From positions 1 through 7,737 of the forward strand of contig DASQWX010000062.1 of NCBI GenBank assembly GCA_035640035.1: 7,737 bases of DNA. The letters run 5' to 3'. Origin of the DNA: 13-2-20CM-68-14 sp035640035 (lineage in GTDB: Bacteria; Actinomycetota; Thermoleophilia; Gaiellales; Gaiellaceae). The first letter of the stretch is position 1. Each line of letters begins with the position of its first letter. The position numbers and the translations under genes are program-made. Below are positions 1-5,802 of the stretch, piece after piece. The notes below the pieces were generated by a model. That model saw nothing but the letters and a program-made list of their open reading frames with translations, did not search any database and had not been told where the DNA came from.

Positions 1-69
1 AGCCTGACGGCGCCGGCCCGGCTGGGCCTTCGCAGCCTTGCGTCGCGCTTGCGCCGCTCCTCTCGCCAT
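1..69 (-). CDS. N-terminal fragment of an unidentified basic protein (runs off left edge)
   Basis: An ATG on the minus strand (69-67), only 7 nt past the stop codon of the adenosine deaminase gene, opens a frame that stays open for 23 codons to the window edge. The visible peptide is rich in Arg, Lys and Ala (it begins MARGAAQARRKAAKAQ) and contains no hydrophobic stretch. Such basic, low-complexity starts occur on many actinobacterial cytoplasmic, DNA-binding or membrane-anchored proteins, so no function can be named. No clear Shine-Dalgarno sequence precedes it. The close spacing suggests it is the next gene of the tatA-tatC-add operon, but a 23-codon open frame in GC-rich DNA can occur by chance. 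Confidence 0.4.
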   Translation of the reverse strand, partial: MARGAAQARRKAAKAQPGRRRQA

Positions 70-76
70 GCGCGGC

Positions 77-1078
77 CTAGGGTACCTCGACCCCGGCGAG
101 CGAGACGACGGGCCAGTCGAAGTTTTCGCCGATTTCACGCAGGCGCGCGCGAGTCGCCTCGTCGCAAAGCGCGCCCTCGACGCCTGCCTCGAAGAAAGCG
201 CGCGGCTCGAGCCCGAATGAGGCGGCGGCGGCGTATTCCTGCGAGAGGTCGGTACCGAACATCGCCGGATCGTCCGTTGAGATCGAGCAGGCGACCCCGG
301 CTGCGACGAGCTGCGGAAGCGGATGCTCGGCAAGTGAAGGCACGGCGCGCGTGCGGACGTTCGAGATCGGGCAGACGTCGAGGACGACTCGCCGGTCCGC
401 CAGCTCTCGCAACAACTCGGGGTCCTCGATCGCGGTGATTCCGTGGCGGATCCGATGGGCGCCGAGCGCGTCGAGGGCTCCGCGGATCGACTCCGGCCCG
501 GCGTGCTCGCCCGCATGCGGCACCGAGGCGAGTCCCTCCGAGCGCGCGAGGTCGAAGGCCGGTGCGTAGGGCTCGGGTGGATGCTCGGCTTCGGGCCCTC
601 CGAGCCCGATTCCGACGACGCCGCGTTCGCGGTACTTGATCGCGTACCGCACGGTCAGGAGCGCTTCGTCGAGCGAGTAGACGCGTGCGATGTCGGGGGT
701 CAGCCGGACCTCGACTCCGAAGCGCTCCCGGGCCTCCTCCGCTCCGTCGCAGGCGCCGGTGAAGACGACGTCGCTGTCGAGCCCCCGCCAGAGGCCGAGC
801 GAGAAGATCGCCTCCAGGTAGACGGCGCCGTGCCTCGACGCCTCCTCGGCGTACTCGACCACCACCTGGCGAAAATCCTCCTCGCGCCGAAGCGCGCCGG
901 AGGTCAGCATGAAGACCTCGATGAAGTGCGCGAAGTCCCGGTACTCGTAGAGAGCCTGAAGGCCCTCGATGGAGTCGGCGGGCAGGGAGTAGCCGTTCCG
1001 GCGGGCGAGCTCGAGCAGGGTGTCCGGCCGCACCGTTCCCTCGAGGTGGACGTGAAGCTCGATCTTCGGGTACGTCAC
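77..1078 (-). CDS. add: Adenosine deaminase family protein
   Basis: Predicted cytoplasmic, metal-dependent amidohydrolase of 333 residues, close to the usual adenosine deaminase length. The family converts adenosine or deoxyadenosine to inosine plus ammonia in purine salvage. Every active-site landmark of the family is visible: the zinc pair in HVHLEG (H9, H11), HAGE with the third zinc histidine and catalytic glutamate (H188, E191), RIRHG (H212), the CPISN motif (236-240), and STDDP with the zinc and catalytic aspartates (D269, D270). I chose the GTG start at 1078 because it places the metal motif at the expected distance and overlaps the tatC stop by 4 nt (GTGA), indicating translational coupling. 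The substrate is not fixed by these motifs: adenine deaminase, or another purine or futalosine-type deaminase of the same fold, remains possible. It is the third gene of a tatA-tatC-add operon, with no obvious functional link to Tat export. Confidence 0.88.
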   Translation of the reverse strand: MTYPKIELHVHLEGTVRPDTLLELARRNGYSLPADSIEGLQALYEYRDFAHFIEVFMLTSGALRREEDFRQVVVEYAEEASRHGAVYLEAIFSLGLWRGLDSDVVFTGACDGAEEARERFGVEVRLTPDIARVYSLDEALLTVRYAIKYRERGVVGIGLGGPEAEHPPEPYAPAFDLARSEGLASVPHAGEHAGPESIRGALDALGAHRIRHGITAIEDPELLRELADRRVVLDVCPISNVRTRAVPSLAEHPLPQLVAAGVACSISTDDPAMFGTDLSQEYAAAASFGLEPRAFFEAGVEGALCDEATRARLREIGENFDWPVVSLAGVEVP

Positions 1079-1842
1079 TCTGGTAACGGCTCGGCGCTCG
1101 CGTCAGAGCGCCAGCGCGGCTCGAGGAACGACGCCAGGCCGATCGAGAGAACGTACAGCGCCACGAGCGGCACCACGGAGAGGATCGTAGAGACCGGGTC
1201 GACGCCCGGGAGCAAGACCCCGATGACCGTCATCGTGAAGACCCCGACGCGCCAGGTGCTGCGAAGCTTCGCGGCCGTGAGGATCCGCAGTCGGACGAGC
1301 GCGAGCACGAAGACGGGGACCTCGAACGCCAGGGCGACGCCGAGCAAGACAAAGCCTACGAAGCGGTAGTAGTCGCGTGCCCGGATCTGAATGTTGAAGT
1401 GACTCGAGTCGTAGTTCGTCAGGAAGTGGATTGCCGCCGGTAGCACGACCCAGTATGCGAAGGCGACGCCCCCGAGCCCGAGCACCGTTGCGAATGCGAC
1501 GACCACCGCGATCGAGCGCTGGCGGTGCTCCTCGAATGCCGGAGCGAGAAAGGCCCAGAGCTGCCAGAGCACGACCGGCAGGGCGAGCAGAAACGCAGCC
1601 CACAGCGTCACCCAGATCGAGGTCGTGAACGGCTCGATCGGACCGAAGGTCGTGGGCTTGCGAAGCCGGTCGGGGAGCGGCCGGTTCAGCCAGTCGAGCA
1701 ACATGCCGTGAAACGCGTACGCGACCGCGAACGCGACTGCGATCGCGGCAAGCGAGATGATCAGGCGCGCCCGGAGCTCGCCCAGGTGCTCGACCAGCGT
1801 GGCCTCTTCGCCGTGGCGAAGGCGCCGCGGAAGCCGCGCCAT
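1075..1842 (-). CDS. tatC: Sec-independent (Tat) protein translocase subunit TatC
   Basis: Inner-membrane receptor of the twin-arginine translocation system, which recognises RR signal peptides on folded proteins and recruits TatA. The 255 residues show the standard six-helix layout: a cytoplasmic N terminus with the HLGELRARL motif (19-27), helix 1 at about 28-48, helix 2 at about 76-98, helix 3 at about 112-140, helix 4 at about 158-184, and helices 5 and 6 at about 198-240. Conserved positions include EPF (70-72), the AFEEHRQR loop (102-109) that holds the glutamate equivalent to E. coli E103, FAYWVVLP (128-135), the helix-4 glutamate in FEVP (E174, E. coli E170), and the LPGVDPVS loop (211-218). 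The N-terminal extension is basic and slightly longer than in E. coli. ATG at 1842 lies 3 nt past the tatA stop, and the TGA overlaps the add GTG. No TatB-like gene is visible, as in many minimal Tat systems. Confidence 0.97.
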   Translation of the reverse strand: MARLPRRLRHGEEATLVEHLGELRARLIISLAAIAVAFAVAYAFHGMLLDWLNRPLPDRLRKPTTFGPIEPFTTSIWVTLWAAFLLALPVVLWQLWAFLAPAFEEHRQRSIAVVVAFATVLGLGGVAFAYWVVLPAAIHFLTNYDSSHFNIQIRARDYYRFVGFVLLGVALAFEVPVFVLALVRLRILTAAKLRSTWRVGVFTMTVIGVLLPGVDPVSTILSVVPLVALYVLSIGLASFLEPRWRSDASAEPLPE

Positions 1843-1845
1843 GCC

Positions 1846-2046
1846 CTACGTCGACGAGGAGGGCGGGGACTCGTCCCCTGAGCGGGCCGGCAGCTCTGCT
1901 TTCTCATCGTGCCCCGAGATCGAGTCCTTGAACTCGCGCATCCCGCGTCCGAGCGAGCGGCCGATCTCCGGCAGACGCTTCGGCCCGAAGACGAGCAGGG
2001 CAACGATCAGAATCACGATCAGCCCGGCGATACCGATTTCCGGCAT
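1846..2046 (-). CDS. tatA: Twin-arginine translocase subunit TatA/TatE
   Basis: Small pore-forming component of the Tat exporter; many copies assemble at a substrate-loaded TatC complex. The 66 residues show the complete family architecture: a single N-terminal membrane helix (about 4-20), the hinge FGPKRLPEIG (20-29) with the near-invariant F-G-P, an amphipathic helix (about 24-42, containing GRSLGRGMREFK), and a polar, Ser/Pro-rich tail. There is an acidic residue at position 3 just before the helix, where TatA proteins usually have a polar residue. It is first in the tatA-tatC-add operon. No Shine-Dalgarno sequence precedes the ATG. Instead a TACGCT hexamer ends 6 nt upstream (2058-2053), which would fit a leaderless mRNA. 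It could serve both TatA and TatB roles. Confidence 0.95.
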   Translation of the reverse strand: MPEIGIAGLIVILIVALLVFGPKRLPEIGRSLGRGMREFKDSISGHDEKAELPARSGDESPPSSST

Positions 2047-2087
2047 GGCACAAGCGTAGCGCGTTGCGCGCGGGGTAAGAACGGGCG
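2047..2087. promoter_or_regulatory. Short divergent spacer with two candidate leaderless promoters
   Basis: This 41-bp spacer must drive both tatA (minus) and the dehydrogenase (plus). Neither start codon has a recognisable Shine-Dalgarno sequence. On the minus strand TACGCT (2058-2053) fits TANNNT and is followed by exactly 6 nt and the tatA ATG. On the plus strand TAAGAA (2076-2081), a poorer match, is likewise followed by exactly 6 nt and the dehydrogenase ATG. Transcription starting on the A of ATG is common in actinobacteria. No convincing -35 element is visible for either, so the assignment is inference. Confidence 0.35.
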
Positions 2088-3032
2088 ATGCGCAAGAAAC
2101 CGATTCGAGATCAGGTGATGGTCGTGACGGGCGGCTCGAGCGGCGTCGGCCGCGCGATTGCCGTCACCGCCGGCCGCCGGGGCGCGAAGGTCGTCGTCGC
2201 GGCGCGAGGTCAGGACGGTCTCGACGCCGCCGTCGAGGACATCCAGCGTGCCGGTTCCGAGGCTCTTGCCGTGCCCGGCGACCTCGCACGCAAAGAGCAG
2301 AACGACGAGCTCGTCCGCGCGGCCGTGGAGCGCTTCGGCCGCATCGACACGTTCGTCGCGAACGCGATCGTCACCGTGTATGCCGAGGTCGAGGAGCTGG
2401 AGCCCGACGAGCTCCGCAGGGTGATCGACGTCAACTTCTTCGGCGTTGCGTACGGGTACTGGGCGGCGCTGCCGGCGCTGAAAGAGAGCCACGGCACCTT
2501 TCTCCACGTCTCGTCGGCGCTGGCCTACCGCGGTATTCCGCTCCAGGCGGCGTACTGCTCGTCCAAGGCAGCTGCGCGGACGTTCCTCGAGTCGGCACGC
2601 GTGGAGCTGCAGAAGCACGGCGAGGACGTGGCGATCTCACTGGTCCTGCCCGGCGCGATCAACACTCCCCAGTTCGACCGCGACCGCCAGAAGATCGGCA
2701 AGCAACCGCAGCCGGTGCCGCCCATCTACCAGCCGGAGCCCTACGCGGACGCGGTGCTCCGTTGCGCCGAGCGTCCGATGCGCGAGCTCCCCGTCTCCTG
2801 GGGCGCGCAGAAGCTCCTCTGGGGCCAGAAGCTCTCCCCCCGAGCGGGCGACTGGATGCTCCGCCGTATCGGCTGGAAGAACCAGCACACGGACGAGAAC
2901 AAGCCCATCGACTCGCCCGACAACCTGTTCGAGACGCTTGCGGGAGACCCCGGGGCCCATGGCCGCTTCGACGATCGCGCGAAGAGCTCGACCGCCTGGA
3001 CCCGCCTGCGGCTGCTCGTCCCGAAACGTTGA
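2088..3032 (+). CDS. Short-chain dehydrogenase/reductase (SDR) family oxidoreductase
   Basis: Predicted soluble NAD(P)-dependent oxidoreductase of 314 residues: a classical SDR domain (about 7-230) plus a C-terminal extension of roughly 80 residues. Visible motifs are the Rossmann glycine motif TGGSSGVG (14-21), the adenine-pocket Asp (D65), the NNAG-equivalent reading ANAI (91-94), the tetrad Asn (N116 in DVNFFG), the catalytic Ser (S143), YCSSK with Y156 and K160, and the PG motif (188-189). Arg40 at the end of the second strand hints at NADP preference (inference). The extension holds a DNLFETLAGDPGAHGRFDDRA stretch (residues 285-305), which I recall from other bacterial SDRs of this subgroup. 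The substrate cannot be read from sequence; ketone, alcohol or lipid substrates are all possible. It stands alone, divergent from tatA and convergent with the small membrane protein gene. Confidence 0.88.
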   Translation: MRKKPIRDQVMVVTGGSSGVGRAIAVTAGRRGAKVVVAARGQDGLDAAVEDIQRAGSEALAVPGDLARKEQNDELVRAAVERFGRIDTFVANAIVTVYAEVEELEPDELRRVIDVNFFGVAYGYWAALPALKESHGTFLHVSSALAYRGIPLQAAYCSSKAAARTFLESARVELQKHGEDVAISLVLPGAINTPQFDRDRQKIGKQPQPVPPIYQPEPYADAVLRCAERPMRELPVSWGAQKLLWGQKLSPRAGDWMLRRIGWKNQHTDENKPIDSPDNLFETLAGDPGAHGRFDDRAKSSTAWTRLRLLVPKR

Positions 3033-3059
3033 GCGTCTGTGATCTAGATCACTTGCTCA
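3030..3059. repeat. Interrupted inverted repeat spanning both convergent stop codons
   Basis: TGAGC (3030-3034) pairs with GCTCA (3055-3059), and inside it the perfect palindrome GTGATCTAGATCAC (3039-3052) can form a 5-bp stem with a CTAG loop. The outer arms contain the TGA stop of the dehydrogenase on one strand and the TGA stop of the membrane protein gene on the other. An asymmetric internal loop (4 versus 2 nt) separates the two stems. As RNA it would be a modest hairpin at the 3' end of either transcript. No T-run follows on either strand, so it is not a classical intrinsic terminator. Confidence 0.4.
3038..3053. promoter_or_regulatory. CRP/GlxR-type binding-site match between convergent genes
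   Basis: The 16 bases TGTGATCTAGATCACT contain a perfect 14-bp palindrome and match the CRP-family pattern TGTGA-N6-TCACA at every specified base except the last. The inner six bases TCTAGA also equal the centre of the E. coli CRP consensus. The actinobacterial CRP homologue GlxR recognises a very similar TGTGANNTANNTCACA pattern. It fits the FNR pattern less well, because both outermost bases differ. The position is odd: it lies between two 3' ends, where no promoter is expected. Binding here could affect read-through or an antisense or unannotated transcript, or the site may be fortuitous. Confidence 0.4.
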
Positions 3060-3449
3060 GTACGTCGCGGCGCTCGTCCGGCCGGCGCTCATCTGGACGA
3101 GGAACGTCGACAGGACGATGCTCGGGAAGCTCGAGAAGAGCCCGTAGGACGGGAAGGCCGCAAGGGCGTGCCCGCCGAGGTCCGGCATGAACTGGACGAG
3201 CGCCATGCTCGCGACGCGGCCGGCGAGGAGGGCGCCCGCGGCGAACGCGAACGGGATGTCGTACTTGAGGATCCGGAGGACGAGCTTCACGCCGACAGCC
3301 CCAGCGAGGCTGGTCAGGATCGCCCAGGCCTCCACGCTCGTCGCCGGCGCGAACACGACGAACAGCGCAATCATCCACGAGCTCAGCGCGCCGCCTGCGA
3401 GCACCGCCACCAGGGCGGTTCCAAAGTTGGGCTGTCTGGCGTCGACCAT
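3057..3449 (-). CDS. Small multi-spanning membrane protein of unknown function
   Basis: I do not recognise this 130-residue protein. Hydrophobicity by eye suggests three to four membrane helices, at about 11-33, 40-61, 64-88 and perhaps 102-119, joined by very short loops, with a short polar N terminus and a Ser/Thr-rich C-terminal end. A lone basic patch (K55 to K62, within VKLVLRILK) lies at the end of helix 2. I chose the ATG at 3449-3447 because an AGGAGG (3459-3454) sits 4 nt upstream; the frame stays open further upstream, but that stretch is Pro/Arg-rich and uncharacteristic. It is a single gene, convergent with the dehydrogenase and divergent from the suf operon. A transport, small integral membrane or phage-holin-like role cannot be separated from sequence alone. 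Confidence 0.72.
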   Translation of the reverse strand: MVDARQPNFGTALVAVLAGGALSSWMIALFVVFAPATSVEAWAILTSLAGAVGVKLVLRILKYDIPFAFAAGALLAGRVASMALVQFMPDLGGHALAAFPSYGLFSSFPSIVLSTFLVQMSAGRTSAATY

Positions 3450-3453
3450 CGTG

Positions 3454-3460
3454 CCTCCTT
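3454..3460 (-). promoter_or_regulatory. Strong Shine-Dalgarno sequence of the small membrane protein gene
   Basis: AAGGAGG on the minus strand, 4 nt before the ATG at 3449. It decides the start over longer in-frame alternatives beginning as far up as 3614. Confidence 0.7.
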
Positions 3461-3607
3461 GCGGCGTGGCCGCCCGCCATACAGTCGGTTCTCTAGGCGG
3501 ATATTTCGGCGGCTTCATGCGGCTTGTCCATCCCTCGTCCGGAGGCACTGTCACAGCCGCTAGCATGGACTCGCGGGCACGCCGACCGGCGCCTGCATCC
3601 TGATCGA
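3461..3607. promoter_or_regulatory. Divergent control region between the small membrane protein gene and sufC
   Basis: With the adjoining Shine-Dalgarno site this is the only sizeable non-coding stretch in the window, and it should hold promoters in both directions. For the minus strand, TGGACA (3530-3525) and AAATAT (3506-3501), 18 bp apart, are a weak -35/-10 pair. For sufC, TAGCAT (3561-3566) is a possible -10 without a good -35, and CATCCT (3596-3601) lies exactly 6 nt before the sufC ATG, allowing a leaderless start. A direct repeat GCGGCTT (3509-3515 and 3519-3525) recurs at a 10-bp step and overlaps the minus-strand -35. A short CTGTCACAG inverted repeat lies at 3548-3556. No match to a known Suf regulator site (SufR, IscR) can be claimed. 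Confidence 0.35.
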
Positions 3608-4387
3608 ATGGCACTTCTAGAGCTCAAAAATCTGCGTGTCGCGCTCGAGGACGGCACCGAGATCGTCAAGGGTGTCGATCTCGCTGTGAACACGAACGAG
3701 ACGCACGCGATCATGGGCCCGAACGGCTCCGGCAAGTCGACGCTCGCATACGCGCTGATGGGTCATCCTGCGTACGAGATCACCGAGGGCGAGATCCTGC
3801 TCGAGGGCGAGGACGTGACCGAGATGGAGGCCGACGAGCGTGCCCAGAAGGGCCTCTTCCTTGCCTTCCAGTATCCGCATGCCGTGCCGGGCGTGACTGT
3901 CACGAGCTTCCTCCGCTCCGCGATCAACTCGATCCGCAAGGCCAAGGCCGGGGAGGACGACCCGATTCCGATCCCCGAATTCCGCAAGGAGCTGATGGCG
4001 GCGATGGAGAGCCTGAAGGTGCCGCGCGAGATGGCCAATCGCTATCTGAACGAAGGCTTTTCCGGCGGCGAGAAGAAGCGGGTCGAGATCCTCCAGATGG
4101 CGATGCTGAACCCGCGCATCGCCGTCCTCGACGAGACGGACTCAGGGCTCGATATCGATGCGCTGAAGATCGTCGCCGCCGGCGTGAAGGAGCTCGTTGG
4201 GCCTACCATGGGGGCAGTCGTGATCACGCACTACCAGCGAATCCTCAACTACATCGAGCCCGATTACGTGCATGTCTTCGTCGACGGGCGTATCGTCGAG
4301 GAAGGTGGACCTGAGCTCGCACACAAGCTCGAGGCCGAAGGCTACGAGGCGTTCGCACCGACCGCCGCGCTAGGAGGGGAGGTCTGA
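3608..4387 (+). CDS. sufC: Fe-S cluster assembly ATPase SufC
   Basis: Cytoplasmic ABC-type ATPase of the SUF iron-sulfur assembly machine. It binds SufB and SufD as SufBC2D and drives the conformational change needed to build a cluster. The 259 residues are full length. Visible motifs are Walker A GPNGSGKST (37-45), the Q-loop FQYP (Q88), the ABC signature FSGGEKKR (151-158), Walker B with catalytic glutamate IAVLDE (171-176, E176), the D-loop SGLD (179-182) and the H-loop THYQR (H208). The ETDSGLDIDALK and HYQRILNYIEPDYVHV blocks are specific to SufC among ABC proteins. The ATG at 3608 gives the normal SufC N terminus; an in-frame TTG at 3524 would add 28 uncharacteristic residues. No good Shine-Dalgarno sequence precedes it. 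It is first in the operon, and its TGA overlaps the sufB ATG by 1 nt. Confidence 0.97.
   Translation: MALLELKNLRVALEDGTEIVKGVDLAVNTNETHAIMGPNGSGKSTLAYALMGHPAYEITEGEILLEGEDVTEMEADERAQKGLFLAFQYPHAVPGVTVTSFLRSAINSIRKAKAGEDDPIPIPEFRKELMAAMESLKVPREMANRYLNEGFSGGEKKRVEILQMAMLNPRIAVLDETDSGLDIDALKIVAAGVKELVGPTMGAVVITHYQRILNYIEPDYVHVFVDGRIVEEGGPELAHKLEAEGYEAFAPTAALGGEV
4372..4383 (+). promoter_or_regulatory. Purine-rich Shine-Dalgarno of sufB inside the sufC 3' end
   Basis: AGGAGGGGAGGT contains AGGAGG 9 nt before the sufB ATG and GGGAGG 4 nt before it. It is the strongest ribosome binding site in the suf operon. This suggests SufB is independently well translated as well as coupled to SufC through the TGATG overlap. 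Confidence 0.7.
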
Positions 4388-5802
4388 TGGCCGTTACGCC
4401 AGAGACCGAAGTCGTCGCCGGGATCGGCAATGACTACAAGTACGGCTTCCGCGACGAGGAGAACTACGTCTTCAAGTCCGAGCGGGGTCTCACGCGCGAG
4501 GTCGTCGAGGCGATCTCGGAGCACAAGAACGAGCCGGACTGGATGCGCAAGTTCCGCCTCAAGTCACTCGAGTACTTCCAGGCGCGTCCGCTGCCGGAAT
4601 GGGGCGGCGACCTGAGCCAGATCGACTTCGACAACATCTACTACTACATCAAGCCGACCGAGAAGCAGGCCCAGTCGTGGGAAGACCTGCCCCCGGACAT
4701 CAAGAACACCTGGGACCGGCTGGGGATCCCCGAGGCCGAGCGGAAGTTCCTCGCCGGGGTCGGCGCCCAGTACGAGTCCGAGGTCGTCTACCACAAGCTG
4801 CAGGAGCAGCTCGAGTCGCAGGGCGTGATCTTCCTCGACATGGACTCGGGCCTGCGCGAGCACGAGGAGCTCGTCAAGCAGTACTTCGGGACGATCATCC
4901 CGCAGAACGACAACAAGTTCGCGGCCCTGAACTCGGCGGTCTGGTCGGGTGGCTCGTTCATCTACGTGCCGCCCGGCGTGTCGATCGAGATGCCGCTCCA
5001 GGCCTACTTCCGGATCAACGCCGAGAACATGGGCCAGTTCGAGCGCACGCTGATCATCGTCGACGAGGGCGCGTACGTGCACTACGTCGAGGGCTGCACC
5101 GCGCCGATCTACACGACCGACTCGCTGCACTCGGCCGTCGTCGAGATCATCGTCAAGGAAGGCGGTCGCTGCCGCTACACGACGATCCAGAACTGGTCGA
5201 CCAACGTCTACAACCTCGTCACGAAGCGCGCCGTCGCCTACAAGGACGCGACGATGGAGTGGGTGGACGGAAATCTCGGCTCCAAGCTGACGATGAAGTA
5301 CCCGGCGATCTGGCTGCTCGGCGAGCGGGCGCACGGCGAGGTGCTCTCGATCGCGTTCGCGAACCAGGGCCAGCATCAGGACGCGGGCGGGAAGGCGGTC
5401 CACGTGGCGCCGAAGACGACCTCGACGATCACCTCGAAGTCGATCTCGAAGAACGGTGGCCGGGCGTCCTACCGCGGGCTGCTCGAGGTCGCGAAGGGCG
5501 CGGAGGGTGCGAAGTCCAAGGTCGTCTGCGACGCCCTGATCCTCGACGAGGAATCGCGCACGGACACGTACCCCTACATCCGCATCGACGAGAACAACGT
5601 GGACATCGGCCACGAGGCGACCGTCTCGAAGATCGGCGAGGAGCAGCTCTTCTACCTGATGTCGCGCGGCCTCTCCGAGGCCGAGGCGACCGCGATGATC
5701 GTCTCCGGCTTCGTCGAGCCGATCACGAAGGAGCTCCCGCTCGAGTACGCCGTCGAGATGAACCGGCTGATCCAGTTGCAAATGGAAGGATCGGTTGGCT
5801 GA
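4387..5802 (+). CDS. sufB: Fe-S cluster assembly scaffold protein SufB
   Basis: Scaffold subunit of SufBC2D that accepts sulfur and assembles the nascent cluster for transfer to apoproteins. Full length at 471 residues: an N-terminal helical domain (about 1-150), a right-handed beta-helix core (about 190-400) and a C-terminal helical SufC-binding region. Key conserved positions are GCTAP (C237, probably E. coli C254, sulfur entry), C381 in VCDALI (probably E. coli C405, cluster assembly), and HEATVSKIGEEQLFY (409-423) with E410 (probably E. coli E434). The equivalences come from remembered alignments. The end IQLQMEGSVG is typical of the family. AGGAGG (4372-4377) lies 9 nt before the ATG, and the stop of sufC overlaps the start. 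The last 8 nt overlap the first VOC gene. It is the largest and most conserved gene of the operon. Confidence 0.97.
   Translation: MAVTPETEVVAGIGNDYKYGFRDEENYVFKSERGLTREVVEAISEHKNEPDWMRKFRLKSLEYFQARPLPEWGGDLSQIDFDNIYYYIKPTEKQAQSWEDLPPDIKNTWDRLGIPEAERKFLAGVGAQYESEVVYHKLQEQLESQGVIFLDMDSGLREHEELVKQYFGTIIPQNDNKFAALNSAVWSGGSFIYVPPGVSIEMPLQAYFRINAENMGQFERTLIIVDEGAYVHYVEGCTAPIYTTDSLHSAVVEIIVKEGGRCRYTTIQNWSTNVYNLVTKRAVAYKDATMEWVDGNLGSKLTMKYPAIWLLGERAHGEVLSIAFANQGQHQDAGGKAVHVAPKTTSTITSKSISKNGGRASYRGLLEVAKGAEGAKSKVVCDALILDEESRTDTYPYIRIDENNVDIGHEATVSKIGEEQLFYLMSRGLSEAEATAMIVSGFVEPITKELPLEYAVEMNRLIQLQMEGSVG

Noticed and set aside
443..1369. 308-aa plus-strand frame antisense to add and tatC
   Set aside because: Low-complexity composition with no motif; both minus-strand genes beneath it have complete family signatures.
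3030..3065. Classical Rho-independent terminator between the convergent genes
   Set aside because: The stems are short and interrupted and no T-run follows on either strand.
3451..3548. 8-bp inverted repeat GTGCCTCC (3451-3458) and GGAGGCAC (3541-3548)
   Set aside because: One arm is the ribosome binding site of the membrane gene, the arms are 82 nt apart, and flanks do not extend the match; chance is likely.
3565..3603. A 12-codon leader ORF ending 4 nt before sufC, suggesting attenuation
   Set aside because: GGAGG at 3541-3545 is too far (19 nt) from its ATG to be its ribosome site; the peptide has no Cys or regulatory codon run, and no alternative hairpins are apparent.
3524..3607. Upstream TTG start adding 28 residues to SufC
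   Set aside because: The extra residues do not resemble any SufC N terminus, and the ATG at 3608 gives the expected length and start.
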